From Owenia fusiformis (Eukaryota; Annelida; Polychaeta; Sabellida; Oweniidae): 64,000 nucleotides of DNA. Both the position numbers and the translations under genes were made by a program. Positions 55,001 to 61,088 of the stretch are shown one piece after another. Each line of letters begins with the position of its first letter. Position 1 is the stretch's first letter. The stretch covers positions 1,615,730 through 1,679,729 of the forward strand of contig CAIIXF020000007.1 of assembly GCA_903813345.2 (NCBI GenBank). Reading direction: 5' to 3'. A model generated the notes under the pieces. It was not told the origin of the DNA. It searched no databases and worked only from the letters and a program-made list of their open reading frames with translations.

Positions 55001-57704
55001 AGATATGATTAGTACAGTAAAAATTCAGTTTTGAAAGTTCGATAAAAAGAATCAAATCATATCATATTTAAAATATCACTGTACCTTAAGTCATCATGCA
55101 GTGCATTATGGGAAAACGTGTTGTGTTTTCAGGTTCATATGGCAGCATTTGCAGTTAGCGGATATGCATCATCATACTATAGGTGTGGTCAGAAACCATT
55201 CAATCCACTGCTTGGAGAGACATATGAATGTGTCAGAGAGGACAAAGGCTGGAGGTTTATATCTGAACAAGTAAGAATAAAACATCATTCATGGAATTCT
55301 GTGTATTCTAAATTTAAAGATGCTGTCTGGTTATATTTAATTCACCATTGAAATATTACAGTGTGTAAAACTGGAAAATATGTGGTCATTTTCACTTTAG
55401 ATGTCTTGATTTACAAACTGCCAACTATGTTACACCTTCTCCATGGCAACAGCCAGTTGTATGCTCAGGATAATTTATAGCTGCTTTCTTTTGTTTCAGG
55501 TCAGTCATCATCCCCCTATATCAGCATGTTACTGCGAGTCAAAGAACTTTGTTTTTTCACAAGGTAAGAAGGTCCTATAAAATATTATTTTTGGCATCAT
55601 GTATTCCCGTGTCGTGCCATTGTCAGTTTGTCTAGCGGGAATTCTACATGATTGTAACTTATTACATATTGATTTTACATTTTTACATTTTTAAAAGAAT
55701 TCTTTTTACAAGAACCTGAAAATAATCTTCCTAGATGACTTGATGTGAAATCTTTTTAAAAGTATGAGAAAGGAATGGTCAAAGTTTATTCTGTAGTGTT
55801 GATTATATGTATAGTTTTTTCTGAATATCATGTCTTTTTGTAGATGCCCAGATAAAGACAAAATTCTGGGGGAAATCTATGGAGATCCAACCTGTAGGAG
55901 TAGTCTGTGTTAAACTTCCAAAGTAAGTGACTTTGTTAGTACATACATGTATTTACTTACTCAGGGAACCATATTTATTGCATATCAATATTAAAGTCAA
56001 TGCATATCAATATTAAACTTTTATAAAATTGACCTAATCGGGGTTTAGTCCAAAATGTTTTATTGACAAGGCATTTCTTGTATATTATGTAAAATTTGAC
56101 TTTACACAGTATATAATTTTTGTGTATACCAGTTGTCCTGTGAAGCTTGTGAAAAAATCTGTTGTTTGTGGTTTACTGTTGTTTGTATAATCATGTGTCT
56201 TGTAAACTGTCACTGTGGCGTATACTCTATATTGTTATATAAACACTATTGTTTGACTTTATAAATCAAACTTAAAGAAGAAGTTCATTTTTTAGATTCA
56301 ATGAGCAATACCAGTGGAATAAGGTTACAACGTGTGTTCACAATATATTAGGTGGTCAAAGGTGGTCTGAACAGTATGGAGAGATGAACATTAAATGTGA
56401 CAATGGCATCACATGCAAACTCACTTTTACTAAGGTAATACAATGAACATAAATAACAATAAACCATGTATGAAATTAGGTATCGTGTTCCTAAAAATAA
56501 CAAGGGACTCCAATTAGGAAGCCATTAAAGTTTCTAAACATACAGAACTACTAGATGAGATTCTTATATTATATTAAAATAATTATAATAAAGTAGGTAT
56601 AAGGATATAGATGAAATCCAAAGAATGATATTCAAGAAACAAGATTTTAGAGATCAGTGTTCATTTTTGTGATGAATGAACAAAGTTTTAGCAAAAAGAA
56701 TTCGAGTAAAAGTTGTCTTTTGGTTTGCTATTTAAGGTTTCATATCAAAGATAGAAACAGTTGCCCAGTCTTGTCAACTTAATTATCTCTGTGCAATGCT
56801 TTTTAATTTGACTCTTTTGCAGGCAAGTTATTGGTCTGAGAAATGTCATGAAGTCTATGGGAGTATTTGTAATGCTGATCGTAAGGTCTTGACGCACATT
56901 TTTGGGAAATGGAATGAGGGGATCTACTCTGGTCATGCCCCCTCTGCTAAGTGTATCTGGCGACCAGGTGCAATGCCAGAGGACTATGAACTATATTATG
57001 GTTTCACAAGGTATGTCTGGGTGGTTCATGCTACTTTCTGTTATTGCAACCAACCATATTCATGTCTGCTGCTTGATAGAATGTTAAATGTCTATAGATT
57101 TGCCATAGAAGGAGGGAATATTTAACTTAAGATGGTCTTATATTGTGATGAAAATGTCATATTGATGTCTTTATTATAGGTTTGCCATAGAGTTGAATGA
57201 ACTATGTCAGGAAGATGCCAAGCTGCTTCCTGCAACTGACACAAGATTCAGGACTGACCAGAGATTGCTTGAAGAAGGAAATGTGCAAGGGGCGGAGAAT
57301 GAGAAACTACGATTGGAACTTATGCAACGTGAGAAACGGAAACGTCGGGAAGAGGAAGGCATCAAGCATGAACCTCGATGGTTTAGGTATGATCAAATCT
57401 AAAATTTGATAATGTTGTTAATTGCAGTTGCACTGGATGAGATTCAGTTTTTGGATTTGGCATCAGAGTTCAAACGTATTGGAATTTTTGCTGTGTGCTG
57501 TGGAACTTTGTTTATACTATAAATTACTTTTTGCCAAATTAAATGATCTCCTAAGTAATAAGACTCGGTTCAAATATTTCCAATGTTTCTGCTTGCAGGA
57601 GGTTAACCAGTGATAAATCAGAGAACTATGTGTATGGTGGACAATATTGGAACAAAAGAAAAGATCCAGGGTTTGCACGACTGACATTCCCTAAACTTTG
57701 GTAG
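21736..57704 (+). CDS. OSBPL6: Oxysterol-binding protein-related protein, OSBPL3/6/7 subfamily (21 coding exons)
   Basis: Lipid-transfer/sensor protein acting at contacts between the ER and other membranes. Coding exons: 21736-22014, 32509-32721, 34569-34622, 35749-35862, 37550-37724, 38090-38239, 38658-38761, 41673-41789, 43249-43435, 43699-43832, 44191-44304, 51339-51510, 54300-54481, 54788-54862, 55133-55270, 55500-55563, 55844-55922, 56296-56434, 56823-57010, 57180-57386, 57599-57704. All junctions have GT/AG and matching phase and give 996 residues. Seen in order: a Lys/Ser-rich N-terminus, a PH domain (about 143-250, [16 protein letters not shown]), a coiled linker, FFAT motif EFFDANE (565-571), and the ORD (about 625-990) with [12 protein letters not shown] and EQVSHHPP (735-742). 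Close to vertebrate OSBPL6/3/7. An invertebrate probably has one pre-duplication member, so the symbol is a nearest name, not an orthology claim. Confidence 0.95.
22755..22866 (+). repeat. Dispersed repeat R1, copy 3
   Basis: Longest copy. AGTGGTGACATATTGTG at the start is shared with the 38312 copy. ATCTGTAACAAATGGC and GTGGTGACATTTTGCA are shared with the 3308 copy. Confidence 0.65.
24796..24936. repeat. Foldback MITE-like repeat, 141 bp
   Basis: AGCCTAGGGTAAGAGAGGG and AATATCCCAGAATTCA at the left pair imperfectly with TTGAATTATGGGATAT and CTTCCCTAAGGTAGCCT at the right. Confidence 0.75.
25532..25707. mobile_element. Short hAT-type MITE
   Basis: CAGGGGTTTCATTAG at the left end and CTAGTGAAACCCCTG at the right are flanked by identical TATACATG (25524-25531; 25708-25715). 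176 bp, no coding capacity. Confidence 0.9.
29230..29434. mobile_element. MITE with CAGTGATCTCC inverted ends
   Basis: CAGTGATCTCCCCAG and its near-inverse CTGTGGAGATCACTG bound 205 bp that contain a repeated TTGCACCCACTTGA motif. No clean target duplication is visible. Confidence 0.7.
30534..30776. mobile_element. MITE with about 22-bp inverted ends carrying CCAAT and CRE-like motifs
   Basis: AACATACCTATGATGATGTA at the left and TACATCATCATAGGTATGTT at the right. The inside is GC-richer than its surroundings and contains ATTGGTC, TGACGTCA and CCAATCA within about 40 bp (about 30629-30661). Confidence 0.75.
30781..30893. repeat. 113-bp long hairpin
   Basis: TTATGTCACTATCGTGGCAC with ATATGCCC at the left pairs with GGGCATATATGCC and ACGATAGTGACATAA at the right. 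The inner arms also pair partly (TCTCAG/CTGAGA). It begins 4 bp after the preceding MITE. Confidence 0.85.
32509..32721 (+). CDS. OSBPL6: OSBPL exon 2 (PH domain start)
   Basis: [16 protein letters not shown], then [16 protein letters not shown] and the PH start [28 protein letters not shown] is the subfamily signature before the PH domain. Donor GTAAGT. Confidence 0.95.
32842..32883 (+). pseudogene. Decayed partial copy of OSBPL exon-2 3' end
   Basis: GAAAAGAAGCAAATAGCC then TATAAAGGTTGGCCCAAAG resembles the exon-2 end at 32687-32724 (GAAAAGAAGGAAATGGCC, TATGAAAGGCTGGCACAAAG). The donor position reads GA instead of GT, so it cannot splice. About 155 bp downstream, in direct orientation. Confidence 0.6.
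33094..33582. mobile_element. hAT-type MITE in OSBPL intron 2
   Basis: TAGGGCTGCCATC and GATGGCAGCCCTA ends, flanked by identical TCTACAGT (33086-33093; 33583-33590). Subterminal GTCGAC/TCGACA motifs. 489 bp. Confidence 0.92.
33928..34105. mobile_element. Tigger/pogo-like MITE, copy 1
   Basis: Starts TA|CAGTGAAACATGT and ends with the diverged inverse (TTCCACTTAGACATGTTTTA). Repeated GTAGAACACCT motifs inside. A sister copy is at 34710-34871. Confidence 0.65.
34569..34622 (+). CDS. OSBPL6: OSBPL exon 3 (PH domain)
   Basis: 18 codons, [18 protein letters not shown], the second and third PH strands. Acceptor TTTTCAG, donor GTGAGT. Confidence 0.95.
34710..34871. mobile_element. Tigger/pogo-like MITE, copy 2
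   Basis: CAGTAAAACCTC...GGTTTAACTG ends flanked by TA on both sides (34708-34709; 34872-34873). It shares GGTGTTCCACTTAGACA with copy 1. Lies in OSBPL intron 3. Confidence 0.78.
35749..35862 (+). CDS. OSBPL6: OSBPL exon 4 (PH domain)
   Basis: [20 protein letters not shown], then [14 protein letters not shown], aligning with the KGKVHGSIDVGLSVMS region of OSBPL6. Confidence 0.95.
35863..37549 (+). other. OSBPL intron 4
   Basis: Contains the CCCAACGAACAAA-ended element at 36091-36836 and a CAGTGTACAGTG-type microsatellite just before it (about 35986-36030). No exon. Confidence 0.6.
36091..36836. mobile_element. TIR element with TCCG-rich subterminus
   Basis: Exact 15-bp inverted ends, ATCCCAACGAACAAA and TTTGTTCGTTGGGAT. 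A TCCGTCCGTCCG run lies at 36131-36182, and AAAATGGCC-type blocks alternate inside. The right flank GCTACTCCGCGGAGTTGCC resembles the flank at about 50772-50798. Non-coding. Confidence 0.75.
37550..37724 (+). CDS. OSBPL6: OSBPL exon 5 (PH C-terminal helix)
   Basis: [20 protein letters not shown] with RQHKI, the PH C-terminal helix with its conserved Trp, followed by a Ser/Thr/Glu-rich linker. Ends in phase 1. Confidence 0.95.
38090..38239 (+). CDS. OSBPL6: OSBPL exon 6 (linker)
   Basis: [15 protein letters not shown], then Ser/Arg-rich sequence and [16 protein letters not shown], matching the KVAAWLQDSEEMDRC segment of the family. Confidence 0.92.
38312..38435 (+). repeat. Dispersed repeat R1, copy 4 (diverged)
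   Basis: AGTGGTGACATATTGT, then GTTCAGCATATGTAAT and GTGCTGACATTTTGTCATG parallel the 22755 copy. Lies in OSBPL intron 6. Confidence 0.5.
38658..38761 (+). CDS. OSBPL6: OSBPL exon 7 (coiled linker)
   Basis: [20 protein letters not shown] and a Ser/Gly/Pro tail, equal to the DLAHCQSNLVELSKLLQNLE coil of OSBPL6. Confidence 0.92.
39411..40039 (+). mobile_element. Deleted mariner relative of the 10941 element
   Basis: Ends CAGGGTGTCAAAAAAC and its inverse, flanked by TA (39409-39410; 40040-40041), with the same C-run near the ends. Only the transposase C-terminus remains. Confidence 0.88.
39665..39885 (+). pseudogene. Mariner transposase C-terminal relic
   Basis: Reads [42 protein letters not shown] and DHTNY with stops between. 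This is colinear with the C-terminus of the intact transposase at 11188-12288. The catalytic Asp residues are deleted. Confidence 0.85.
41673..41789 (+). CDS. OSBPL6: OSBPL exon 8 (basic linker)
   Basis: Lys/Arg/Ser-rich, [20 protein letters not shown] through LPRKSL. The end has a duplicated donor context (CCTCGTAAGA at 41775, CCTCGTAAGT at 41786). Only the second keeps phase with exon 9. Confidence 0.8.
41790..43248 (+). other. OSBPL intron 8
   Basis: About 1.46 kb, AT-rich. No repeat family or exon recognised. Confidence 0.5.
43249..43435 (+). CDS. OSBPL6: OSBPL exon 9 (linker)
   Basis: [20 protein letters not shown] matches MSPVRLHSSNPNL of OSBPL6. It then runs to [11 protein letters not shown]. 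Phase 1 end. Confidence 0.92.
43699..43832 (+). CDS. OSBPL6: OSBPL exon 10 (helical linker)
   Basis: [20 protein letters not shown], then [16 protein letters not shown] and AVKQQLIE. A predicted helix preceding the coil of exon 11. Confidence 0.92.
44191..44304 (+). CDS. OSBPL6: OSBPL exon 11 (coil)
   Basis: [19 protein letters not shown] matches the NQNAELRSRLNRIHSE block. Donor GTGAGT at 44305 opens the intron that holds the DIRS element. Confidence 0.92.
44938..46434 (+). CDS. DIRS ORF1, gag-like protein with RS-repeat domain
   Basis: 498 residues from ATG at 44938. Residues about 38-200 are an SR-protein-like tract ([11 protein letters not shown] blocks and SSSPRxR repeats). About 268-300 hold four NDDHTQ-type repeats. 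The C-terminal third is a helical region ([20 protein letters not shown]) typical of DIRS gag, ending in a Lys/Gly/Arg-rich tail ([13 protein letters not shown]). TGA at 46432-46434. A nucleic-acid-binding or capsid role is inferred from position. Confidence 0.85.
   Translation: MSTNTTQLDTTEGVNTQGDPRVSPARSNKGKSPVVKSKVLEKDRRGRRESRSTSISSRSDSDTSFKRRKKHRHRDSASPKRRRHRTKSISSSPRGRYRSRSRSRSRSRSRRSRSHSSSPRVRYRSKDRLHNRKRSRSKSRSRYKYKHRSKSRSRSKSLSSSPRKRHKSSHHRSAYRSHRSPSLSPKKRYYRKQSPSISPKRRRYRNDKDSPRYDKYQWERDQFINPRIDQRQEMFQNFLQDQQVLRAMYAGSAYIPQNISKKTQSRPWSVNDDHTQVNDDHTQEKDDHIQINDDHQFKSPPSLTRTISLNRDDDSVTIELENDGEQEDPDTKPSNEVARAKLEFLAATEVVKKSFPEIAEMSTPKNKVKSWSLVKDKPSVLTNSLQLPLCPGVKNNLIEGVPFADLKELMTLEPQTGKLFQDNLAKVKENLRKAKNDIAQNQILDYTSKKEDKNKPKTSNKFQNKDSSFRGKGRGSKGFSRGRGRGKSVGRGKSTDKQ
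46268..48523 (+). CDS. DIRS ORF2, reverse transcriptase and RNase H
   Basis: Frame open over 751 codons, overlapping ORF1 by about 167 nt in another frame. The true start is unknown. RT motifs: [33 protein letters not shown] (Asp about 207), [13 protein letters not shown] at 272-275. RNase [12 protein letters not shown] (Asp 439), [34 protein letters not shown]. The C-terminal extension ([23 protein letters not shown]) is usual in DIRS. All catalytic residues are intact. Confidence 0.93.
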   Translation: MTTPLKRRTKTNPKLPISSRTKIVLFVEKDGVQRGFLEEEAEVNLSVEESPLINSDLFQVENYLHTSSNDKVGGRLMEFWQEWSQINASAKVINLLKEGYYLPFKEKPKLQKTPLWSEFHNPLKRAAVFDLINTLLEENAIEHVEDISSPGFYSRIFLVPKKSSDKWRPVTDLSTLNLFLNVPSFKMDTPEIIKRNLEKGMYMTSIDLRQAYLHVPIARSHQKYLRFAVKGRGVFQWKCLPFGLATAPLIFTEIVSQIKKFLHSINIKMFQYLDDWMIIASSHQVSSENTQTVCNLTKKLGFLLNLEKSELNPTQQLTYLGSLYDLKKGLILPTQYRVKLLETEIQRFLAKPLQTAKFWKRILGLLAATEKIVPLGRLFMREMQYDLQRNWNASKDMNILIPWSKMTRQDLVWWLNKDNLVKGVPIQMQNSVDLKLFTDSSMTAWGAHLENLEVSKMWSKQDLNLHINMKELMAVELSLKHFQPQVQGKRIQVSSDNASTVAYLKNQGGTHSYQLFKVTKRILLWNQVNNIEMTIRHIPGRLNILADALSRKSQILSTEWSLKDQIFHAICRKWGKPLVDLFATRHNTKLPLFVSPVPDTLAWEVDALSMDWKGLWAYAFPPTPLISLVLNKMLQTTNVEMILIAPLWEKQAWYPRLLESLVEKLLNIPVVPKMLKQTRQWVFHQNPQIFKLHAWRLSNNPLKTKAFQTRLQKELQNLKETPRSRYMTRNGESGLVGVLNGIEIHSELLLL
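46513..49410 (+). CDS. DIRS ORF3, tyrosine recombinase
   Basis: The frame is open for 965 codons. The recognisable recombinase is the last 350 or so residues, from about 48350: N-terminal SAM-like core ([16 protein letters not shown]), then catalytic Arg in ARRSEIHAL (48841-48843), His-x-x-Arg in HQLRAL (49234-49245), AGRW, and the nucleophile Tyr in FASFYLKE (49342-49344). The part before about 48350 overlaps ORF2 in another frame and has no recognised domain. It may be non-coding openness or a genuine overlap as described in DIRS-1. The catalytic set is complete. Confidence 0.88.
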   Translation: MESNKCFGKSDKPFKRRLLSSIQRKAKVTKDSPLVRISQSSKKSGSFRPNKHSPRGECYRTCRRHFFPRFLQSNISGSKKVIRQMETRDRPVNSKSFSECPIIQDGHSRNHQKKSGEGNVHDFYRPSTGLFACPYRQVSPEISEICRERSGSLPMEMSSIWSSNSSFNFHRDSFSDQKIPSFNKYKDVPISRRLDDNSIITPSKFREHADCVQLNEKVRLSPKSGEVRVKSNSATYLPGLTLRPKERSNFTHSIQSEVTRNRDTAFPSETFTNSKILEKNFGSPSGNRENCAIREIVHEGDAIRSPEKLECLKGHEHFDSMVQNDKTRLSLVAKQGQSCERCSDSNAEFSRSKTVHRQFNDSLGSTFRKSRSFKDVVQTRSEPAHQHEGVDGSRVKSQTFSTSSTGEKDTSILRQCIHCGLFEKSRRHTFLPVIQGNKKNSAMESSQQYRNDNTSYSREIEHSGRCSVQKVSDSVNRVESERSNFPCNLQEMGKTSSRPFCDTTQHEITSICVTSPGYASMGGRCSKYGLERSVGLCLSPDTINLSCSEQDVANDKCGNDSHCPIMGETSMVSQTVRVSCRETSKHSSSSKNVETDKTMGISSKSPNIQASRLEAVKQSFKNKGFSNKVAERIAKPQRNSSIKVYDSKWRVWAGWCSERNRDPFRTSVTVVADFLNWLFEDRKLQPVTIAGYRTALGNTLKETSNLDIGSDPLISCLLSNFKQERPRNISNKIPNWDLNVVLQGLMRPPFEPIEIVDLKYVTWKTVFLTLLASAARRSEIHALVLKKVSHSIDWQSIFLGFKSDFVPKTLLKAGGTVLKDIEIKALTGFLTPDLQDDKLLCPVRALKVYMRRSKPMRDKQQRLFISYKKGYKEEIHANTITSWVKNCVAKALQSFPKHAEQVYKVKTHQLRALSTSIAFAKNCTLDEIIQAGRWTNFNTFASFYLKEVSLKDFEGNHFIAANKTV
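49694..49802. repeat. DIRS internal complementary region
   Basis: The first half (to TTTACGTAGTAAAA) is the reverse complement of the element's left end. The second half (from TCCCAAAATTTTATG) is the reverse complement of its right end. They abut as expected for the circular junction used as replication template in the DIRS model. Confidence 0.95.
51126..51293 (-). mobile_element. Truncated copy of the CCAGGTCGTTC mariner MITE
   Basis: In reverse orientation starts CCAGGTCGTTCAATAAG next to TA (51294-51295) and shares TTTCTGATTGATTCTTA and GGGTTACTATGG with the full element at 60489-61088. Internally deleted and lacks the other end. It sits 45 bp from the exon-12 acceptor. Confidence 0.8.
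51339..51510 (+). CDS. OSBPL6: OSBPL exon 12 (FFAT exon)
   Basis: [20 protein letters not shown], then an acidic Ser/Asp stretch with ASSDISD repeated twice. Carries the FFAT motif. Phase 1 end (G|V). Confidence 0.95.
51390..51410 (+). other. FFAT motif (VAP-binding)
   Basis: EFFDANE fits the EFFDAxE consensus at all six fixed positions and is followed by an acidic/Ser tract. FFAT motifs bind the ER proteins VAP-A/B, so it would anchor the protein at ER contacts. Motif seen; binding is family knowledge. Confidence 0.93.
51511..54299 (+). other. OSBPL intron 12
   Basis: AT-rich. Contains the short MITE at 53375-53670 with a C-run. No exon seen. Confidence 0.6.
53375..53670. mobile_element. 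Short MITE of the CAGGGTGTC mariner family
   Basis: TAGGGTGTCAAATA and TATTTGACACCCTG ends, a C-run after the left end, and GTGTGATATACCACTGGAAAG shared with the 10941 element. About 296 bp, no transposase. Flanking TA is clean only on the left. Confidence 0.8.
54300..54481 (+). CDS. OSBPL6: OSBPL exon 13 (ORD start)
   Basis: [20 protein letters not shown], then [20 protein letters not shown], the start of the oxysterol-binding-related domain (lid and first strands). Confidence 0.96.
54788..54862 (+). CDS. OSBPL6: OSBPL exon 14 (ORD)
   Basis: [20 protein letters not shown] and PVQRM, equal to LCEEMEYSELLDKASE of OSBPL6. Confidence 0.96.
55133..55270 (+). CDS. OSBPL6: OSBPL exon 15 (ORD)
   Basis: [40 protein letters not shown] and RFISEQ. 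Includes the phosphoinositide/sterol pocket motif and the start of EQVSHHPP. Confidence 0.97.
55500..55563 (+). CDS. OSBPL6: OSBPL exon 16 (ORD signature)
   Basis: [20 protein letters not shown]. With exon 15 it makes the EQVSHHPP family signature, whose His pair contacts the phosphoinositide head group in known structures. Confidence 0.97.
55844..55922 (+). CDS. OSBPL6: OSBPL exon 17 (ORD)
   Basis: [20 protein letters not shown] then [17 protein letters not shown] is conserved. Phase 2 end. Confidence 0.95.
56296..56434 (+). CDS. OSBPL6: OSBPL exon 18 (ORD)
   Basis: [32 protein letters not shown] and CKLTFTK, matching the WNKVTTCIHNIL region. Confidence 0.96.
56459..56590 (+). repeat. Duplicated segment D1, copy a
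   Basis: Shares GTGTTCCTAAAAATAACAAG and neighbours with 59365-59495 in the same orientation. Lies in OSBPL intron 18. Confidence 0.75.
56823..57010 (+). CDS. OSBPL6: OSBPL exon 19 (ORD)
   Basis: [35 protein letters not shown], then [19 protein letters not shown]. Highly conserved block. Phase 2 end. Confidence 0.97.
57098..57125 (+). pseudogene. Decoy copy of the OSBPL exon-20 start in intron 19
   Basis: TATAG|ATTTGCCATAGAAGG resembles the real acceptor TATAG|GTTTGCCATAGAGTT at 57175-57194. Splicing here keeps the phase (Arg-Phe-Ala-Ile-Glu) but reaches TAA at 57123-57125 four codons later (Gly-Gly-Asn-Ile). Confidence 0.6.
57180..57386 (+). CDS. OSBPL6: OSBPL exon 20 (ORD C-terminal)
   Basis: [34 protein letters not shown] and a charged helix ending [12 protein letters not shown], as in the PTDARFRPDQRFLEEGN region. 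Confidence 0.97.
57599..57704 (+). CDS. OSBPL6: OSBPL exon 21 (stop)
   Basis: [20 protein letters not shown] and TFPKLW, then TAG at 57702-57704. TYWELRKDPGF...LW is the family's C-terminus. Confidence 0.96.
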
Positions 57705-58630
57705 ACCCATATACACCAACATGCCAAATCAATATCCATTATAGAGCTCCTCAAGACTATAGCTTTATATCTACTGAAGAACAGGCTACATTTTCAATTT
57801 CATAAATCGTCCAAATATTTGAATTACATCAAACATGTTAAATATTTCAGCATCCTGTTGTTTTGTTAAAAATATTTTGTAAATCTTTTTGAAATAGATC
57901 AGCCATATAAAGCTTTATGAATTAACTGAATTTTCAAATTGTGTAATCATATTATAATGATATCAATTGTATAGAAACTATATAAATGAGGGTCTAAAGA
58001 TTGCTCAGAAGAGAAATGCAGTACAATTCAGGTATGAATGTATACAAGAGGCTGTATATGGGAAGGTCTGTAAGAATCTGTCACAGTGTATGGTCACAAC
58101 TGGCGTGTACTGTATAACATTTAGCCATATCTGTATGATATGTATGTGAATCACACTGTATCTGTATTTATACAAATATGATTTTCAATTTATCAAAAAA
58201 TGCATGATCAAGTTTATAAATGTTACAATATTATATATTATCTATCATATACACATACATGTACCTATAGATATTATTTAAAAAGGAGATTGTATTCATA
58301 GAATGCATTATTTTTGTCACTCTATGCATGTCCTGTTTTGTACACAGAGGCGTTTTTCAGAGTGTGAAATCCTACCTCTAGTTCTGACAGGATGGTTTTT
58401 TGCTACACATTTAGTTTGAAGATCACACTGTTTTCCAATTTCCATATGCAAATAGTCGCACAAATGTTTCTCTTCGAATCTTCTCAGGCTTTGCTACTTA
58501 AGAATCAGAGAAAAAGATCTTTATGTTACGCAATTTATTTGGTTTCATTGTTGATTATCGTCATGGATTGTTTTCAGCAAATGATTGTAATAAATTTGAA
58601 TAAAAAAAAATAGTTAAAAAATTCTAACAT
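57705..58630 (+). other. OSBPL 3' UTR candidate
   Basis: Follows the TAG. Two AATAAA signals lie at 58589-58594 and 58599-58604, the second running into an A tract, so a transcript end near 58,620 is plausible. No other coding signal. Confidence 0.5.
58589..58604 (+). terminator. Paired polyadenylation signals
   Basis: AATAAA twice within 16 bp, about 890 bp after the OSBPL stop. Sequence motif only; cleavage site not seen. Confidence 0.45.
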
Positions 58631-59001
58631 TAGCATTAACTTACATTAGCAAATCACCAATCAGGATAACTTCGCAGCAAATATGGCATGATTTACATAT
58701 TATGACAAATCCTAGATTAAACCAAAATTGGTTTATATCAGGGCATGATTATCACTTATATGTATTTAAGGGATTTTGAGTAAATCTGACTAGAACGTAT
58801 CAATGTAAAATATATTTTCCATTTTAAGATTGATTAGAATGTTTCATTGTAAATCTGAATAGGATTTTCAATTGTTAATCTGAATAGGATTTTCAATTGT
58901 TAATTTGAATAGGCTTTCAAGCTTTAAAATACAAGTGTCATAAAACTAAGGGAGCCTAACAATTTGCACTGTGTCAGGATTTCCAATTTCATTTCAATGT
59001 A

Positions 59002-59069
59002 TAGGGTGTCAATAAAGTCTCTTTCAATGACAATACAAAGGCTATATAAAAAGACATATGGACACCCTG
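59002..59069. mobile_element. 68-bp minimal element of the CAGGGTGTC family
   Basis: TAGGGTGTCAATAAAG and TGGACACCCTG flanked by TA on both sides. Little beyond the inverted ends is left. Confidence 0.7.
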
Positions 59070-59364
59070 TATATTATTATGATTATAAGGTACCAGTATA
59101 TTCACATGTTCAGAAATATTAATGACTTCTAATTTGAGTCTTACTTTATTTCTGGGTTCACATACAAAGATTATTAGTTCAGCAGTAATAAATATTCTTG
59201 GTATATAAAAAGGAAAAAATTTAGTGACCTGTATTTTGTACTTTTAAAAAGTAAGTCACTGAATTTTCTTAATGTTCATACTTTGTAGTAAAGTATTAAC
59301 CCTCAACATGAATATATATCTAGGTAATGGTATATGTAAGTGTTTCTAGTGAAAAATTAAGAAT

Positions 59365-59495
59365 TAAACCATATATGAAATGAGGTATTGTGTTCCTAAA
59401 AATAACAAGGGACTCTAATGAGAAGTCATTAAGAATTTGAACAGACAAAACTACCTTAAGTGCAGATTCATATTATATTAATATAATTCTTTTAA
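59365..59495 (+). repeat. Duplicated segment D1, copy b
   Basis: Second copy of the 56459-56590 segment, with many substitutions. Downstream of the OSBPL gene. Confidence 0.75.
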
Positions 59496-60488
59496 TTATG
59501 AATTTCTAGGCAATCCTTATATATAATGGAAATGTTGAATTAAATATTGATTGATTTTTGTGCAATTTGTTAAATTTCGCCACAATTTGGTGTCACCAAT
59601 AAAAGCATTATGACTTATATATAGATAACGAGTCTAGATTATATACATGTAATACAGTACATATACCGGTACATGTTTCTCTTGCATAAAGAACAACCTT
59701 GGTAACCTTGGTGTATTTAGCGCTTTGTAATTTGACCATTTTTGAGATTTCTATTCAATAGACTAAATGCAAAAATAAAAAATATTGATTTTCGTCATTA
59801 AATATTCAATATTCATATTTGAAACCTACATAGAAAATTACATCTACAAAAATGGTTTTAAAGATTGGTTATCGAACTTTGAAGTTTAGTTTTCTTTGAA
59901 AATGGGACTTCTATGCTAAGTACATTCCCCTGTAGAGCCCATGTTATTAAATCACAAAAGTGAAATATCTTTGAGTCAAATTATTTGATCGCCAGATTAA
60001 CCATTGTTACAGGGCTGTTATTGCATGTTTTATTTAAGGGTAAAGGTGTAGCTTATGTACTTAATTTAAATATGTTAAAATATACTATTAAATGTTATTA
60101 CAAATGAAGTAAGCTACAAATCGAATACTTCATTGTTTTTTAAATTCTTTGAGTCAGTCACATGGCAAGTCTGGAAGTTGGCATTATCAACACAATCAAA
60201 TCAATTATTTAGAGATCAATTTATGGTTTAAGTACTATTCATTACTTGGAAGTCAAAACATATCAACTTTGTTATTCGTTGTTATATCATATATTTTGGG
60301 ACAATTGTTTTATTTATTCAGAACTTTATTTAAAATTTTAAGCAATAAATATAACTTGCCAAATATGAACTTGTGTTTTGTCTATTTCATACATAGATGC
60401 ATATTTTATAGAACACTAGAGACAAACTGAAAGGTATATTCCTTGCAAGTCCACTTCTTTCTAGATATGGTAGCTATAACCATTTATA

Positions 60489-61088
60489 CCAGGTCGTTCA
60501 ATAAGTTCACGGAAAAATGCTCTCATTTCAAAGATTTTTTATATTTTCTCATGAAAGGACGATTCTCGGTTTGGAGAACGAAGTTCATCAATATAAATGA
60601 GCATTATCCCTGCTTCGGACAAATTTGATTTTTTTTACATAATATAGATTTGAATGTCTTCTTTTGAATAGTCATAATTTGATTTGGGTAATATTTCTAG
60701 ATTTTTCGCAAAAAAATATTAGCGCAGTACACTGATGAACTTTTTTCCCCAAATCGAGACTTGTATTTTATTGAATCGGTCTAATTGAGCGTTATCCCTG
60801 CTTCAGACCAATTTGTTATTTTTACATCTTGTAGATTTAAATGTCCTCTTTTGAATATTCATAGTTTAATTTAGGTAATATTTCTATATTTTTCATGAAA
60901 AAAATTATTAGCCCAGGAGACTGTTCTCCAAACCGAGAATTGTCCTTTGCACACAATGTATAAAATATACTTTCTGATAGATTCTTAAAATATCAGCATC
61001 TCTAATTTGATCGGTCAAAAGTAAGGGTTACTATGGTAACTTGACTTGAAATGAGAGCATTTTTCAGGGAACTTATTGAATGACCTGG
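60489..61088. mobile_element. 600-bp mariner-type MITE
   Basis: CCAGGTCGTTCAATAAG and its inverse, flanked by TA (60487-60488; 61089-61090), with inverted ends of about 40 bp. Inside, a roughly 110-bp block starting GAGC.TTATCCCTGCTTC occurs twice (60599, 60788). No transposase. Confidence 0.85.

Noticed and set aside
60149-60430. 93-codon ORF downstream of OSBPL
   Set aside because: AT-rich, hydrophobic by composition, no motif or splice context; likely chance.
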